DNA of 34,717 nucleotides from Lachnospiraceae bacterium (GCA_024695205.1 JAILIQ010000181.1:1-34717), one strand, 5' to 3'. Shown: positions 8,347 through 16,492, counted from the first letter of the stretch. Numbers and translations are program-made. Notes: generated by a model from the sequence alone, not told the origin.

Positions 8347-8916
8347 TTGAGTGAACTAACAGATATTTCTATCAAAGCGGCTTTACGGACATATGAGATC
8401 ACCGATGCCCCTCTGAATGTTGAGGAACAGGATGTAAGGCATAAATATGCAAAACTGACAACGAACCTTATCGGGTGCGGAAGGACGATCACTACGATGG
8501 AGAGCTGTACTTCGGGACAGGTGGCTTCTCTCATCACAGATACAGAGGGCGCTTCCGCAATACTTAAGGGCGCATATGTCACATACAGCAACGAAGCGAA
8601 GATCGCTGCGGGAGTTCCGGTCGTTATCCTGGAAAGGTACGGCGTTTATTCCGCCCAGACTGCCGCCGCTATGGCTCTTTCATGCAGAAATGCGATGAAG
8701 GCTGATATCGGAGTCGGCATCACAGGCAGTTTTGGAAATGCGGATCCCAATAATGCCGACAGCGTGCCAGGGCAGGTGTATTTTGCGATAGCATCCGAAG
8801 AAGGGGTTGAATGCTTTCATTGTACCGTTCCCGCGCAGAAATCCCGTTTTACCTATAAAATGTATATGGCGGATGCGATAGTAAACAGGCTGGATGATCG
8901 GTATTTCAGTAAATGA
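8347..8916 (+). CDS. CinA C-terminal domain protein, nicotinamide-nucleotide amidohydrolase-like
   Basis: Stand-alone CinA_C domain of 189 residues, the family of PncC, which deamidates NMN to nicotinate mononucleotide in pyridine-nucleotide salvage. Family features are MESCTSGQVASLI near the start of the domain, GAYVTYSNEAK in the middle and VGITGSFG near the end. The N-terminal MoeA-like domain of full-length CinA is absent, as is usual for PncC. About 40 extra N-terminal residues precede the conserved core. The start is a TTG placed 7 bases after a perfect AGGAGG, which decides it. It sits between pfp and the feoAB fusion, with only 50 bases and no promoter before feoAB, so the two may be co-transcribed. 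The activity is inferred from family. Confidence 0.85.
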   Translation: MSELTDISIKAALRTYEITDAPLNVEEQDVRHKYAKLTTNLIGCGRTITTMESCTSGQVASLITDTEGASAILKGAYVTYSNEAKIAAGVPVVILERYGVYSAQTAAAMALSCRNAMKADIGVGITGSFGNADPNNADSVPGQVYFAIASEEGVECFHCTVPAQKSRFTYKMYMADAIVNRLDDRYFSK

Positions 8917-8966
8917 TGATCTGATCAGAAGCTTTCAAAATAATCGAAAGGTATATTTATACAGTC

Positions 8967-11297
8967 ATGCGTCTTAATGAACTTGCAATCGGAAAAAGTG
9001 CGGTTATAAAATCCGTCGGCGGAGAAGGGGCATTGCGTCAGCATCTGCTCGATATGGGAATGATACCGGGCATCAATGTCAAGATCGTGAAATACGCTCC
9101 GATGGGCGATCCGGTCGAGATAAAGATACACGGCTACGAGCTGACTATCAGAGTTGCGGATGCGGAAAATATTGAGATAGAAGCTGTCGATGATATAGTT
9201 GAAAAGGATACCCGCCCGCATAAGAAGATCGAACATCCGGGACTCGGTGAGGGCGGACGTTTTCATACGAAGGGAAGCGGGGATCCGCTGCCGGATGACG
9301 CGATCCTGACATTTGCCCTTGTCGGCAATCAGAACAGCGGTAAGACTACTTTGTTCAACCAGCTGACCGGCGCCAACCAGCATGTCGGCAACTTCCCCGG
9401 AGTTACCGTGGACCGTAAGGACGGTCCGATCAAGGAACATCCCCTGACTTTGGTCACGGATCTTCCCGGTATTTACTCGATGTCTCCTTATTCCACCGAA
9501 GAGATCGTTTCGCGTAATTTTGTACTGAACGATAAGCCTGCGGGTATAATCAATATTCTTGACGCGACCAACATAGAGCGAAATTTGTACCTGACCATGC
9601 AGCTGCTCGAAATGAACATTCCGATGGTAGTGGCACTCAATATGATGGATGAAGTCAGGGAAAACGGCGGAACCATAATAATAAACGGGCTGGAGAGCCT
9701 TCTTGGCGTACCTGTCGTACCTATCTCGGCGGCCAAGAACGAAGGTGTGAACGAGCTTATTTCACATGCGATACATGTAGCCCATTATCAGGAAAAACCG
9801 CTTGTTCAGGATTACTGTGACGAGAACGACAACGGCGGAGCTGTTCACCGCTGTCTGCATGCGGTAGCCCATCTGATCGAGGATCACGCAAACCGCGCCG
9901 GAATACCACTCAAATTTGCCGCAAGCAAGGTGATAGAAGGCGATGAGATGGTCATTTCCACACTGCAGCTTGATGATAACGAGCTTGAAATGCTCGAACA
10001 TATTGTAGTCCAGATGGAAAATGAACGCGGACTTGACCGCAGGGCCGCGATCGCGGATATGAGATTTTCATTTATACGCAAGGTCTGTGATGCGACAGTC
10101 AAAAAACCCAAGCACAGTAAGGAACGCGAGCGCAGCGAACGCATTGACAGGATCCTCACGGGCAAATATACCGCAATCCCTGCATTTATTGCCATAATGG
10201 CCCTTGTATTCTGGCTGACCTTCAGTGTGATCGGCGCCGGTCTTCAGACACTTCTTGAGATCGGAGTAGGAAAACTTTCCGAACTGACTGATGCCGCACT
10301 TACAAATGCCGGTGTAAATGAAGTACTTCACGGGCTTATTATCAAGGGTATCTTTGAGGGAGTCGGAAGCGTCATATCATTCCTACCGATCATAGTGACT
10401 CTGTTTTTTTTCCTGTCTCTGCTTGAAGACAGCGGATATATCGCAAGAGTGGCGTTTGTAATGGACAAACTGCTCAGAAAGATAGGTCTGTCAGGCAGAA
10501 GTATCGTGCCGATGCTGATCGGTTTCGGATGTACAGTACCGGCTGTCATGTCTACAAGAACGCTTCCGAGCGAGCGGGACAGAAAGATGACGATACTGCT
10601 GACGCCGTTCATGAGCTGTACTGCGAAGCTGCCCATATATGCATTCTTCGTAAATGCGTTTTTCGAAGACCATAAAGGTCTGATAATGGTCGGGCTCTAC
10701 CTTCTCGGAATAATCGTCGGGATAATCGTTGCATTGTTATACAGGGGCACTGTATTTAAGGGAGACGCGGTACCGTTTGTAATGGAGCTTCCGAATTACA
10801 GAATGCCCGGCGCAAAAAATGTGGTACAGCTGCTCTGGGAAAAAGCCAAGGACTTTATTCAGAGAGCATTTACGGTCATTCTGATAGCAACCATAGTAGT
10901 ATGGCTGCTACAGAGCTTTGATATTCATTTTAATCTTATTTCGGATTCCAAAGACAGTATCCTTGCTTCGATTTCGGGTCTGCTCGTTCCTCTGATGAGG
11001 CCTGCGGGACTTGGCGACTGGAGAATATGTACATCCCTCATAAGCGGCTTCATGGCCAAGGAAAGTGTTGTTGCAACCCTTAAGGTGCTTTTTGAGTCGA
11101 ATGTTCAGGGAACACTGTCTGCCGCAACCGCGGCGTCATTACTTGTATTCTCATTGCTCTATACACCCTGCGTGGCTTCAATAGCGGCCATACGTCGTGA
11201 AATGGGCAGAAGATGGGCAGTAGGCGTCGTTCTGTGGCAATGCTTCATTGCATGGATCGCAGCCGTGATCGTAAGACTGATCTGCGGCATTATATGA
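8967..11297 (+). CDS. feoB: Fused FeoA-FeoB ferrous iron transporter
   Basis: Ferrous iron uptake across the cytoplasmic membrane. Residues 1 to about 75 are a FeoA (SH3-like) domain, MRLNELAIGKSAVIKSV to IEIEAV. A short charged linker leads to the FeoB G domain: G1 GNQNSGKTTLFN from residue 120, switch motif GNFPGVTVDRK, G3 DLPG, G4 NMMD and G5-like SAAKNEG. A helical regulatory region extends to about 390. The membrane channel domain follows, with GFGCTVPAVMSTR and the second Gate repeat YTPCVASIAAIRRE. The 776 residues equal one FeoA plus one FeoB, so this is a true in-frame fusion. A possible but poorly spaced ribosome site (GAAAGG) precedes the ATG, and no Fur-like operator was recognised. 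A 42-base repeat array and a long hairpin follow the stop. Confidence 0.94.
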   Translation: MRLNELAIGKSAVIKSVGGEGALRQHLLDMGMIPGINVKIVKYAPMGDPVEIKIHGYELTIRVADAENIEIEAVDDIVEKDTRPHKKIEHPGLGEGGRFHTKGSGDPLPDDAILTFALVGNQNSGKTTLFNQLTGANQHVGNFPGVTVDRKDGPIKEHPLTLVTDLPGIYSMSPYSTEEIVSRNFVLNDKPAGIINILDATNIERNLYLTMQLLEMNIPMVVALNMMDEVRENGGTIIINGLESLLGVPVVPISAAKNEGVNELISHAIHVAHYQEKPLVQDYCDENDNGGAVHRCLHAVAHLIEDHANRAGIPLKFAASKVIEGDEMVISTLQLDDNELEMLEHIVVQMENERGLDRRAAIADMRFSFIRKVCDATVKKPKHSKERERSERIDRILTGKYTAIPAFIAIMALVFWLTFSVIGAGLQTLLEIGVGKLSELTDAALTNAGVNEVLHGLIIKGIFEGVGSVISFLPIIVTLFFFLSLLEDSGYIARVAFVMDKLLRKIGLSGRSIVPMLIGFGCTVPAVMSTRTLPSERDRKMTILLTPFMSCTAKLPIYAFFVNAFFEDHKGLIMVGLYLLGIIVGIIVALLYRGTVFKGDAVPFVMELPNYRMPGAKNVVQLLWEKAKDFIQRAFTVILIATIVVWLLQSFDIHFNLISDSKDSILASISGLLVPLMRPAGLGDWRICTSLISGFMAKESVVATLKVLFESNVQGTLSAATAASLLVFSLLYTPCVASIAAIRREMGRRWAVGVVLWQCFIAWIAAVIVRLICGII

Positions 11298-11303
11298 TAT
11301 ACC

Positions 11304-11482
11304 GGTCAGGAACCTGAAAAAAGGTGCAATACTTGGGAAATGCCGATCCGGAACCAGTAAAAAAGGACTGCCGTTCTTGAAAAATGCCGGTCCGGAACCT
11401 GTAAAAGTACTGTAGCACTTGGAAAATTCCAATCAGGAACTTGAAAAAAGGTTGCAGCACTCGGGAAATGCCGGTCCGGAAC
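11304..11482 (+). repeat. Tandem ~42-bp repeats in the 3' region of feoAB
   Basis: Four contiguous degenerate units at 11304-11344 (41), 11345-11388 (44), 11389-11430 (42) and 11431-11472 (42), plus a partial fifth to 11482. The approximate unit is GGTCCGGAACCTGAAAAAAG followed by GTGCAGCACTTGGGAAATGCC. The array starts seven bases after the feoB stop and ends just before the terminator hairpin. The unit length is a multiple of three, so several minus-strand ORFs in the track show a 14-residue periodic peptide; these are shadows. The units touch each other with no spacers, so this is not a CRISPR. A related two-unit array lies at 16413-16492. Confidence 0.8.
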
Positions 11483-11487
11483 AAAGA

Positions 11488-11610
11488 ATGAACCTGCAAA
11501 CAATCTGCACAAGCGGTAGAAATTCTTATCCGGTTTGCAAACGGGTGTGCTTTTGAAAAGCGGATTATAGAATTTCACTGCGCGGAAGCCGTTTGCAGGT
11601 TCATTTTTTT
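11488..11610 (+). terminator. Long branched terminator hairpin after feoAB
   Basis: The outer stem is a perfect 14-base pair, ATGAACCTGCAAAC (11488-11501) with GTTTGCAGGTTCAT (11591-11604), followed by seven Ts. Inside, GAAATTCTTATCCG (11519-11532) pairs with CGGATTATAGAATTTC (11561-11576) with a two-base bulge. At the centre GTTTGCAAAC (11533-11542) is itself palindromic and could instead pair with either outer arm. Intrinsic termination on the plus strand is likely, although the loop is unusually long. It separates feoAB from the convergent symporter gene. Confidence 0.65.
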
Positions 11611-11661
11611 ATTTCGGACCGGCAGCTTATGATTGCCACAGTCCTTTATGGATGTTCCGGA

Positions 11662-13209
11662 TCAGTTTTTGAAGAAATCCCAGTTGCGGTCGTCCTCTTT
11701 AAAGCCTTTCTTTTTAAGGCGGAAGACGATCAGTTTTACGATCAGGCCGGAGAAGATGCTTAAGGCTATGATGAGCCAGCCGCCTATAATGTTCGAAGCA
11801 AGCGAATAGCCGTCATTGGCTCCGTAGATGCCGCCGTTTTTAAACAGGGAAACGATATTCCAGATGAACAGGATCGATAATACTACGGGCGTGATGACCT
11901 TTATCGAGGGATAAAACCAGACTGTGGGCATCTTGAAGTTACTGGTATTCTTGTTGATCTCATCAAGTACCTTGCTTGTTTTAAAGAACCATCCGACTGC
12001 AATAGCCTCAAGAATACCTGTAAGGACCAGGGTATAACTGTTGATGAAATTATCCACGATATCAAGCCAGGCAAGACCGGCACCGGTGCAGAAGAAGATA
12101 CCGATAAAGAATTCGATGATGCACATGATGATCGTGGTCTTTTTTTTCGGAAGCTTGAATTTGTCCGAAATAGCTGTTGTGGTTCCTTCCACGATAGAGA
12201 AGAGAGAGTCTATCGCAAGGGTGATCAGACAGAAATAAAATACCAGTGCAAATATAGCATTGACTACAGGGATCTTAGTCAGGTTGACTATGGCCTGCGG
12301 ATATACGATAAATGCGGTTGAAATACCTGAAGCGGTCATATTGTCAAGCATTCCGGTACCGGCCATCGTAGAGAACATTACTATTGCGGCAAGCACGCTT
12401 ATGAGCATATCGCTGACTGCGATTATGATCGTATCCACAGCTACATTTGATCTGCTGTCAAGATATGAACCGTATGCGAACATGATAGCCATGGCAACCG
12501 AAAGCGAATAGAATACCTGACCGATGGCGTCAACCCAGAGAGTAGAGTCAGAGAGGGCGGACCAGTCGGGGATAAAAAGCTTGGCAAGACCTTCGCCCGC
12601 ACCGGGCATAGTGAATCCGCGTATTGCAAGGATCAGAAGACATAGTACAGGAAGAGAGACGGTATACCGAACTACCTTGCCTACGCTTGCCGAACCGTTA
12701 CGGATACAGTAGTAGCAGCTTCCCCAGGCAAGTATCAGGCAGCCGAGTACCGGAAGTGAGATCGTACCGTAACCGGAGGTTGTTCCGGTTGTTTTTATGG
12801 TCGTAAGCCATAATGAACTTGCCTGCGCGATCCCGTCTTCAGCTTCGGTGAATCCTGCAAATTTATAGCTCAGGAAGAACATGAGTATTACCCATGCGAA
12901 TACAACGGCATAATAAACAGAGATGAAAAGTCCGTTGGAAACAGCGATCCATCCGATGTGTTCGGCTTTCTTATTGATGGTTCTTAATGTGCCGGGTACA
13001 CCCTGATGAATGCGGCGTCCCATTGAGATCTCCATCGCAAGGAGCGGGATACCGAGCAGAAACAGGGCGATCAGATAAACAAGCAGAAAAGCTCCGCCGC
13101 CATGTTTTGCGGCAAGTCCGGGGAAACGCCATGCATTACCGAGACCGACGGCAGATCCTACCGCGGCAAGAATGAAAGTGGATCTGGATGACCAATTATC
13201 ACGTTCCAT
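11662..13209 (-). CDS. Sodium-dependent NSS/SNF family transporter
   Basis: Secondary transporter in the cytoplasmic membrane that takes up an amino acid or similar solute with sodium. The first helix carries the family signature, AAVGSAVGLGNAWRFPGL, with the unwound GLGNAWRFP segment that binds sodium and substrate in LeuT-like proteins. It continues with GGGAFLLVYLIALFLLGIP and the conserved loop MEISMGRR. About 11-12 hydrophobic helices fill its 515 residues, a usual length for bacterial members. The start is fixed by an in-frame TAA two codons upstream. GGAGG lies 14 bases before the ATG, a long but usable spacing. It stands alone on the minus strand, convergent with feoAB and divergent from plsY, so context gives no hint of substrate. 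Confidence 0.92.
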   Translation of the reverse strand: MERDNWSSRSTFILAAVGSAVGLGNAWRFPGLAAKHGGGAFLLVYLIALFLLGIPLLAMEISMGRRIHQGVPGTLRTINKKAEHIGWIAVSNGLFISVYYAVVFAWVILMFFLSYKFAGFTEAEDGIAQASSLWLTTIKTTGTTSGYGTISLPVLGCLILAWGSCYYCIRNGSASVGKVVRYTVSLPVLCLLILAIRGFTMPGAGEGLAKLFIPDWSALSDSTLWVDAIGQVFYSLSVAMAIMFAYGSYLDSRSNVAVDTIIIAVSDMLISVLAAIVMFSTMAGTGMLDNMTASGISTAFIVYPQAIVNLTKIPVVNAIFALVFYFCLITLAIDSLFSIVEGTTTAISDKFKLPKKKTTIIMCIIEFFIGIFFCTGAGLAWLDIVDNFINSYTLVLTGILEAIAVGWFFKTSKVLDEINKNTSNFKMPTVWFYPSIKVITPVVLSILFIWNIVSLFKNGGIYGANDGYSLASNIIGGWLIIALSIFSGLIVKLIVFRLKKKGFKEDDRNWDFFKN

Positions 13210-13575
13210 GATTTAATCTAAAACCTCCTTTTTCCATAACACTTTAATAAATTAAATCATTAAATCACTCTTCTAAAATAACATATTTTACGTGATTATG
13301 CAAAGATTTATTTATACTTTCTAAACTTTTTTTTGATCATTTTTTTATAATGGGCATCAAATCGGGATAAAGTGCCCAAAAGAGGCAGTCATTAAGATGA
13401 GAGGAGTATTTGAACTGACACAAATTTATTTGCACGTTAGCGATGGTTGTGATAAAGTAATAAAGGTGGATTTTTACAGGCGGAATGTCATGTACGGCAT
13501 GTTTTGTTACTTTATTATCAGGTGCTCATGTTTTGATATACGCATGTACGGTAATTATTCTTTCGGAGGCAGAAT
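13210..13575. other. 366-bp divergent intergenic region, NSS symporter and plsY
   Basis: AT-rich near the symporter. A possible minus-strand promoter is TTGCAT (13303-13298), 17 bases, TATTTT (13280-13275). On the plus strand there is a TATAAT at 13346-13351 without a convincing -35, a small GGGCA/TGCCC hairpin (13352-13377), and TAATAAAG (13458-13465) that could pair with CTTTATTA (13510-13517) in the plsY leader. GGAGG at 13565-13569 is the plsY ribosome site. No RNA gene was recognised, and the 63-codon ORF here lacks a ribosome site. Confidence 0.35.
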
Positions 13576-14280
13576 ATGGCTTATATGATCTGTGCGTTGG
13601 GAAGTTACCTGGTCGGTACGATAAACCCTTCGTATATAATAGCGAGAATAAAAGGATTTGATATCAGAAAATCAGGCTCCGGTAATGCGGGCGGTTCCAA
13701 TGCGGTTATCACGATGGGAGGCAAGATAGGGGCTCTCTGTGCACTGCTCGATATCCTGAAGGCTTATCTGGTCGTGACTCTTACAGTGAAGTATTTTCCG
13801 GAATATATATATGTAAGATCGATATCGTCGGTTTCGGTGATCCTCGGACATATGTATCCGTTTTATATGGGCTTTAAAGGCGGAAAAGGGCTGGCGTGTC
13901 TTGGAGGTTCGATACTTGCATATGATCCGATGCTGTTTGTGGTAATGCTTGCACTAGCTCTTATAATAGCATTTGTCACCGATTACATCGTATTCGTGCC
14001 GCTGACGGTTTCGGTAATATATCCTCTGATATATTGTTATATGGATCATAAGGTCTTAGGGACCAGAGAAGCTATAATAAGTACGCTGATCCTGTTTATC
14101 TCTACTGTGTTCATGTACCACCGTCATTTTGTAAATATCAAGAGGATCAAAAACGGAACGGAAGCACATTTAAGCTATCTTTGGAAGAAGGATAAGGAGC
14201 TCGAAAGGATCAAAGGAGCAGTAGATGCCAAGGGTGCATCGGATGATCTGAGTGATCCTGAAAAATTAAATTACAAATAA
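13576..14280 (+). CDS. plsY: PlsY-like acyl-phosphate glycerol-3-phosphate acyltransferase (divergent)
   Basis: Predicted integral membrane enzyme that moves an acyl group from acyl phosphate to glycerol 3-phosphate, the first step of phospholipid synthesis. Motif 1 reads SGSGNAGGSNAV (usual form GSGNPGATN), so it departs at two positions. Motif 2 is GHMYPFYMGFKGGKG, very close to the family norm. The third region, HRHFVNIKRIKNGTE, also matches. Several hydrophobic helices are present. The 234 residues include a charged C-terminal tail of about 30 residues not typical of the core family. The start at ATG 13576 has GGAGG six bases upstream. It is not in an operon with other lipid genes. It may be the main enzyme or a second copy; the motif 1 changes favour a divergent paralog. 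Confidence 0.8.
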   Translation: MAYMICALGSYLVGTINPSYIIARIKGFDIRKSGSGNAGGSNAVITMGGKIGALCALLDILKAYLVVTLTVKYFPEYIYVRSISSVSVILGHMYPFYMGFKGGKGLACLGGSILAYDPMLFVVMLALALIIAFVTDYIVFVPLTVSVIYPLIYCYMDHKVLGTREAIISTLILFISTVFMYHRHFVNIKRIKNGTEAHLSYLWKKDKELERIKGAVDAKGASDDLSDPEKLNYK

Positions 14281-14491
14281 ATTGTTTGAGAATTTACTAA
14301 TTAGTTCTAAATGAGCTTGTAATATGATCAAATAAAAAAACAATAAAACAAGAGACTTTTTCAGGATGTTTATTTATCTGTAAAATACTAAAAAATATAC
14401 ACTTCTACAAATGTAGTAAGAAATTTCGACCCCTAAAATGTATCCGGGCAGAAACGAGACTACGTGAGTAGAAAAGACAAACGATAATAAA

Positions 14492-14692
14492 ATGAATAAT
14501 AAGAAACAGAAAAGATCCTCTAACTGTGAGGATTGCATGTATTTTGAATATGATGATGAATATGAGGAATATTATTGTTCCCAGAGCTGTCTCGATGAGG
14601 ACGATCTTGCCCGGATGGCAGAGGATCCGAGATTTGTTTGTCCTTTCTATAGAACAGGAAATGAATATACAATTGTGAAAAAACAGATCTGA
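14492..14692 (+). CDS. Small Cys-rich acidic protein (DUF6472-like)
   Basis: A 66-residue protein with CEDC at 12-15, a run of Asp/Glu/Tyr (YDDEYEEYYC), CSQSC and a later FVCPFY. The five or so cysteines suggest a metal site, perhaps zinc. The C-terminal GNEYTIVKKQ matches my memory of a small uncharacterised family common in Lachnospiraceae (DUF6472); this assignment is from memory and not verified. The ribosome site is weak (GAAAAGACAAACGATAATAAA before the ATG). Codon use and composition look protein-coding, and an AT-rich spacer separates it from both neighbours. The function is unknown. Confidence 0.7.
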   Translation: MNNKKQKRSSNCEDCMYFEYDDEYEEYYCSQSCLDEDDLARMAEDPRFVCPFYRTGNEYTIVKKQI

Positions 14693-14753
14693 AGCTCAAC
14701 AATATTTATTAAATCTAAAAAAAATTAGGCAAGCCCGCCATAATTTATTGTTT

Positions 14754-14781
14754 TTAACATTTATATCTTAACTTTTATATT
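14754..14781 (+). promoter_or_regulatory. Possible promoter of the GH26-like gene
   Basis: TTAACA (14754-14759), a 16-base spacer, TATATT (14776-14781) in a very AT-rich stretch, with a leader of about 40 bases to the ATG at 14830. AT-richness makes chance matches likely. Confidence 0.35.
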
Positions 14782-14829
14782 AAGTATATAGAGTATATAA
14801 CGTAATATAACGGAGAAGGGGGATATCAT

Positions 14830-16317
14830 ATGAAACTAAAAAAGGTTCATCTTGCACCGGCAGGCTGTGCTGTTGATCTGGGGGACGGAAGCGAACGCGG
14901 ACCGTATGTCGGTCAGGAATATATCCTGAACAAGCTTCACAGACCTCACAGAGCGATCAGTCTGATGTACTGCTATTATCCGCTTGATGAGACATGGCCG
15001 AGACGTGCGCAGGACGCATATCCAGACAGGGAAGTAACCTTTGCATGGGATTATCCTTATGATAATTATTTCCCTTATCTTGGCGGGCATAACGGAAGAA
15101 CCGATGATGAGCCTTTCACCTGTATGCGTGACATCAGGCAGCACGGACAGGATGTAATCCTTACGCTTACAGTTGACCCGAATATACCGGATGAACATAT
15201 CATTGCAATTGCCAATGATCTGCGTCCTTTCGGACGGATCATGCTCAGGATGAACCATGAGTGTACCGGAAGCTGGTTTTCATTTAACAAGCGGGCGAGC
15301 TATCAGCAGATCGCGGATTTTTTTGTAAGATTCAAAAAGATCATGGCCGAGTACGCTCCGAATGTCAGGATGATACTGTGTGCCGGAGCGGTGATATCAG
15401 AAGATAAATTCGAGCTGGAGATGGAGAAGGAGTTCCACGAGGCCGGAAATGTCGCAGATATCTGGTCAACCGACAGATATATAGCCCTTAACTGGGGATG
15501 GCCGTTCGAAGTCGCAGAGAAGGACAATAACCAGCATAAACTTGAAGATACAGGATACAATTATGAAATGACCAAGCTCACCTATAAACGTTACTGTGAG
15601 CTTTACGGAATAAAGAAGCCGTTTGTGATGTCCGAGCTGAATGCCGACGGGGATGTTACCGGTCCTTTTAAGCAGGCTGATATCATGAAGGATTTTTATA
15701 TGATGCTTAAAAATGATCCCGAACGCTGGGCAAGCGCCGTTACGCTGTACCAGTTCAGGGATGACGGGAGGCTCGGACTCGAATTTACAGATCCTTCCGA
15801 TCCCGGAGTGGGCATCGAATGGCCTCTTATGGATACTTACAGGGAGATAATCAACGATCCTTTCTTTTCGCCGGTGATCGAAGAAGGCGAGAGTATAGGT
15901 TCCGTGGAGGCTTCAACGGGCAACGGTTCAAAAGATAACAGTTCTTTACCGATCGCTCCCGTAAAGCTTCGCTGGGGCGGTTCGGAGGATTCCGACGGGA
16001 TCGCGATAGAACTGGAAATGGAGAAAAATCCTGTATTTGCCGAGATTAATTTCCCCGATGCCCTCACCGGCGCCAACCTGATGCTGGAGATCAACGGATA
16101 CTGGTTCCATAAGGCACCGGGTGCAAAATTCGTCGATCTGATGCCCGCATTTTACAAAAAACGCCTGACAGGGGCATGCAGGACTGATCTTAATATTTTT
16201 GCCCCTCCCGCCGATGGTGTCAATGATCCCGCACAGGGCGATGACTGGGCTGAAAATTACTATTTTGAGCTTAAAGATATACCCGAAATAAGACTCAGAT
16301 TCGAACCGGTGATATAA
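14830..16317 (+). CDS. Cytoplasmic GH26-like glycoside hydrolase with C-terminal beta domain
   Basis: A 495-residue protein that appears to be a clan GH-A TIM-barrel glycosidase. RMNHECTGSWFSF (Glu144) resembles the acid/base motif of family GH26 (HE..G.WF). VMSELNADGD (Glu269) is in the right place for the nucleophile at the end of a barrel strand. The barrel covers about residues 20-345. A Ser/Gly/Asn-rich linker (EASTGNGSKDNSS) leads to a C-terminal beta-rich domain (about 375-495, KLRWGGSEDSDGIAIELEME) that may bind sugar. There is no signal peptide or membrane helix, so it should act inside the cell, unlike most GH26 mannanases. GGAGAAGGGGG precedes the ATG. It is flanked by a clear terminator and has no sugar transporter beside it. 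Family and substrate are tentative. Confidence 0.6.
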   Translation: MKLKKVHLAPAGCAVDLGDGSERGPYVGQEYILNKLHRPHRAISLMYCYYPLDETWPRRAQDAYPDREVTFAWDYPYDNYFPYLGGHNGRTDDEPFTCMRDIRQHGQDVILTLTVDPNIPDEHIIAIANDLRPFGRIMLRMNHECTGSWFSFNKRASYQQIADFFVRFKKIMAEYAPNVRMILCAGAVISEDKFELEMEKEFHEAGNVADIWSTDRYIALNWGWPFEVAEKDNNQHKLEDTGYNYEMTKLTYKRYCELYGIKKPFVMSELNADGDVTGPFKQADIMKDFYMMLKNDPERWASAVTLYQFRDDGRLGLEFTDPSDPGVGIEWPLMDTYREIINDPFFSPVIEEGESIGSVEASTGNGSKDNSSLPIAPVKLRWGGSEDSDGIAIELEMEKNPVFAEINFPDALTGANLMLEINGYWFHKAPGAKFVDLMPAFYKKRLTGACRTDLNIFAPPADGVNDPAQGDDWAENYYFELKDIPEIRLRFEPVI

Positions 16318-16351
16318 TTATCGGACGATCTGCCGTGGATTGCAAAATAAT

Positions 16352-16401
16352 ACCGGTACCTGTCAGTATACCTTAAAGTATGCTGCCGGGTACCGGTTTT
16401 T
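16352..16401 (+). terminator. Intrinsic terminator of the GH26-like gene
   Basis: ACCGGTACC (16352-16360) pairs with GGTACCGGT (16389-16397), with an inner stem CAGTATAC/GTATGCTG around CTTAAA. Five Ts follow (16397-16401). On the minus strand the same hairpin ends in TATTATTTT, so it may also stop transcription coming from the Xre gene. Confidence 0.8.
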
Positions 16402-16412
16402 GCGTCCTTTTA

Positions 16413-16492
16413 TATGGAAATACAGATCAGACTTTCCGAGTGTATCGGTTTTTATGGGAACTTACATCGGGCTTTCCGGGTGTATCACTCTT
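16413..16492 (-). repeat. Two ~40-bp tandem repeats after the Xre gene
   Basis: Two degenerate units with a 40-base period (starting at 16413 and 16453): TATGGaAATACAGATCAGAC then TTTCCGAGTGTATC, and its copy. Read on the minus strand, CACTCGGAAAGTCTGATCTG followed by AAAAGGACGCA lines up with the feoAB repeat CACTTGGAAAATTCCAATCA followed by AAAAAAGGTTGCA. The array starts at the stop of the Xre gene (sense orientation) and ends before the shared terminator. Confidence 0.55.

Noticed and set aside
11304-11482. CRISPR-like array
   Set aside because: Repeats are contiguous and degenerate with no unique spacers, and there are no cas genes.
11290-11578. Periodic minus-strand ORFs with a 14-residue repeat peptide
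   Set aside because: The period follows from the ~42-base DNA repeat; several frames are open at once and none has a ribosome site.
13397-13588. 63-codon ORF ahead of plsY
   Set aside because: No ribosome site, odd composition, and it runs across the plsY ribosome site and start; treated as leader sequence.
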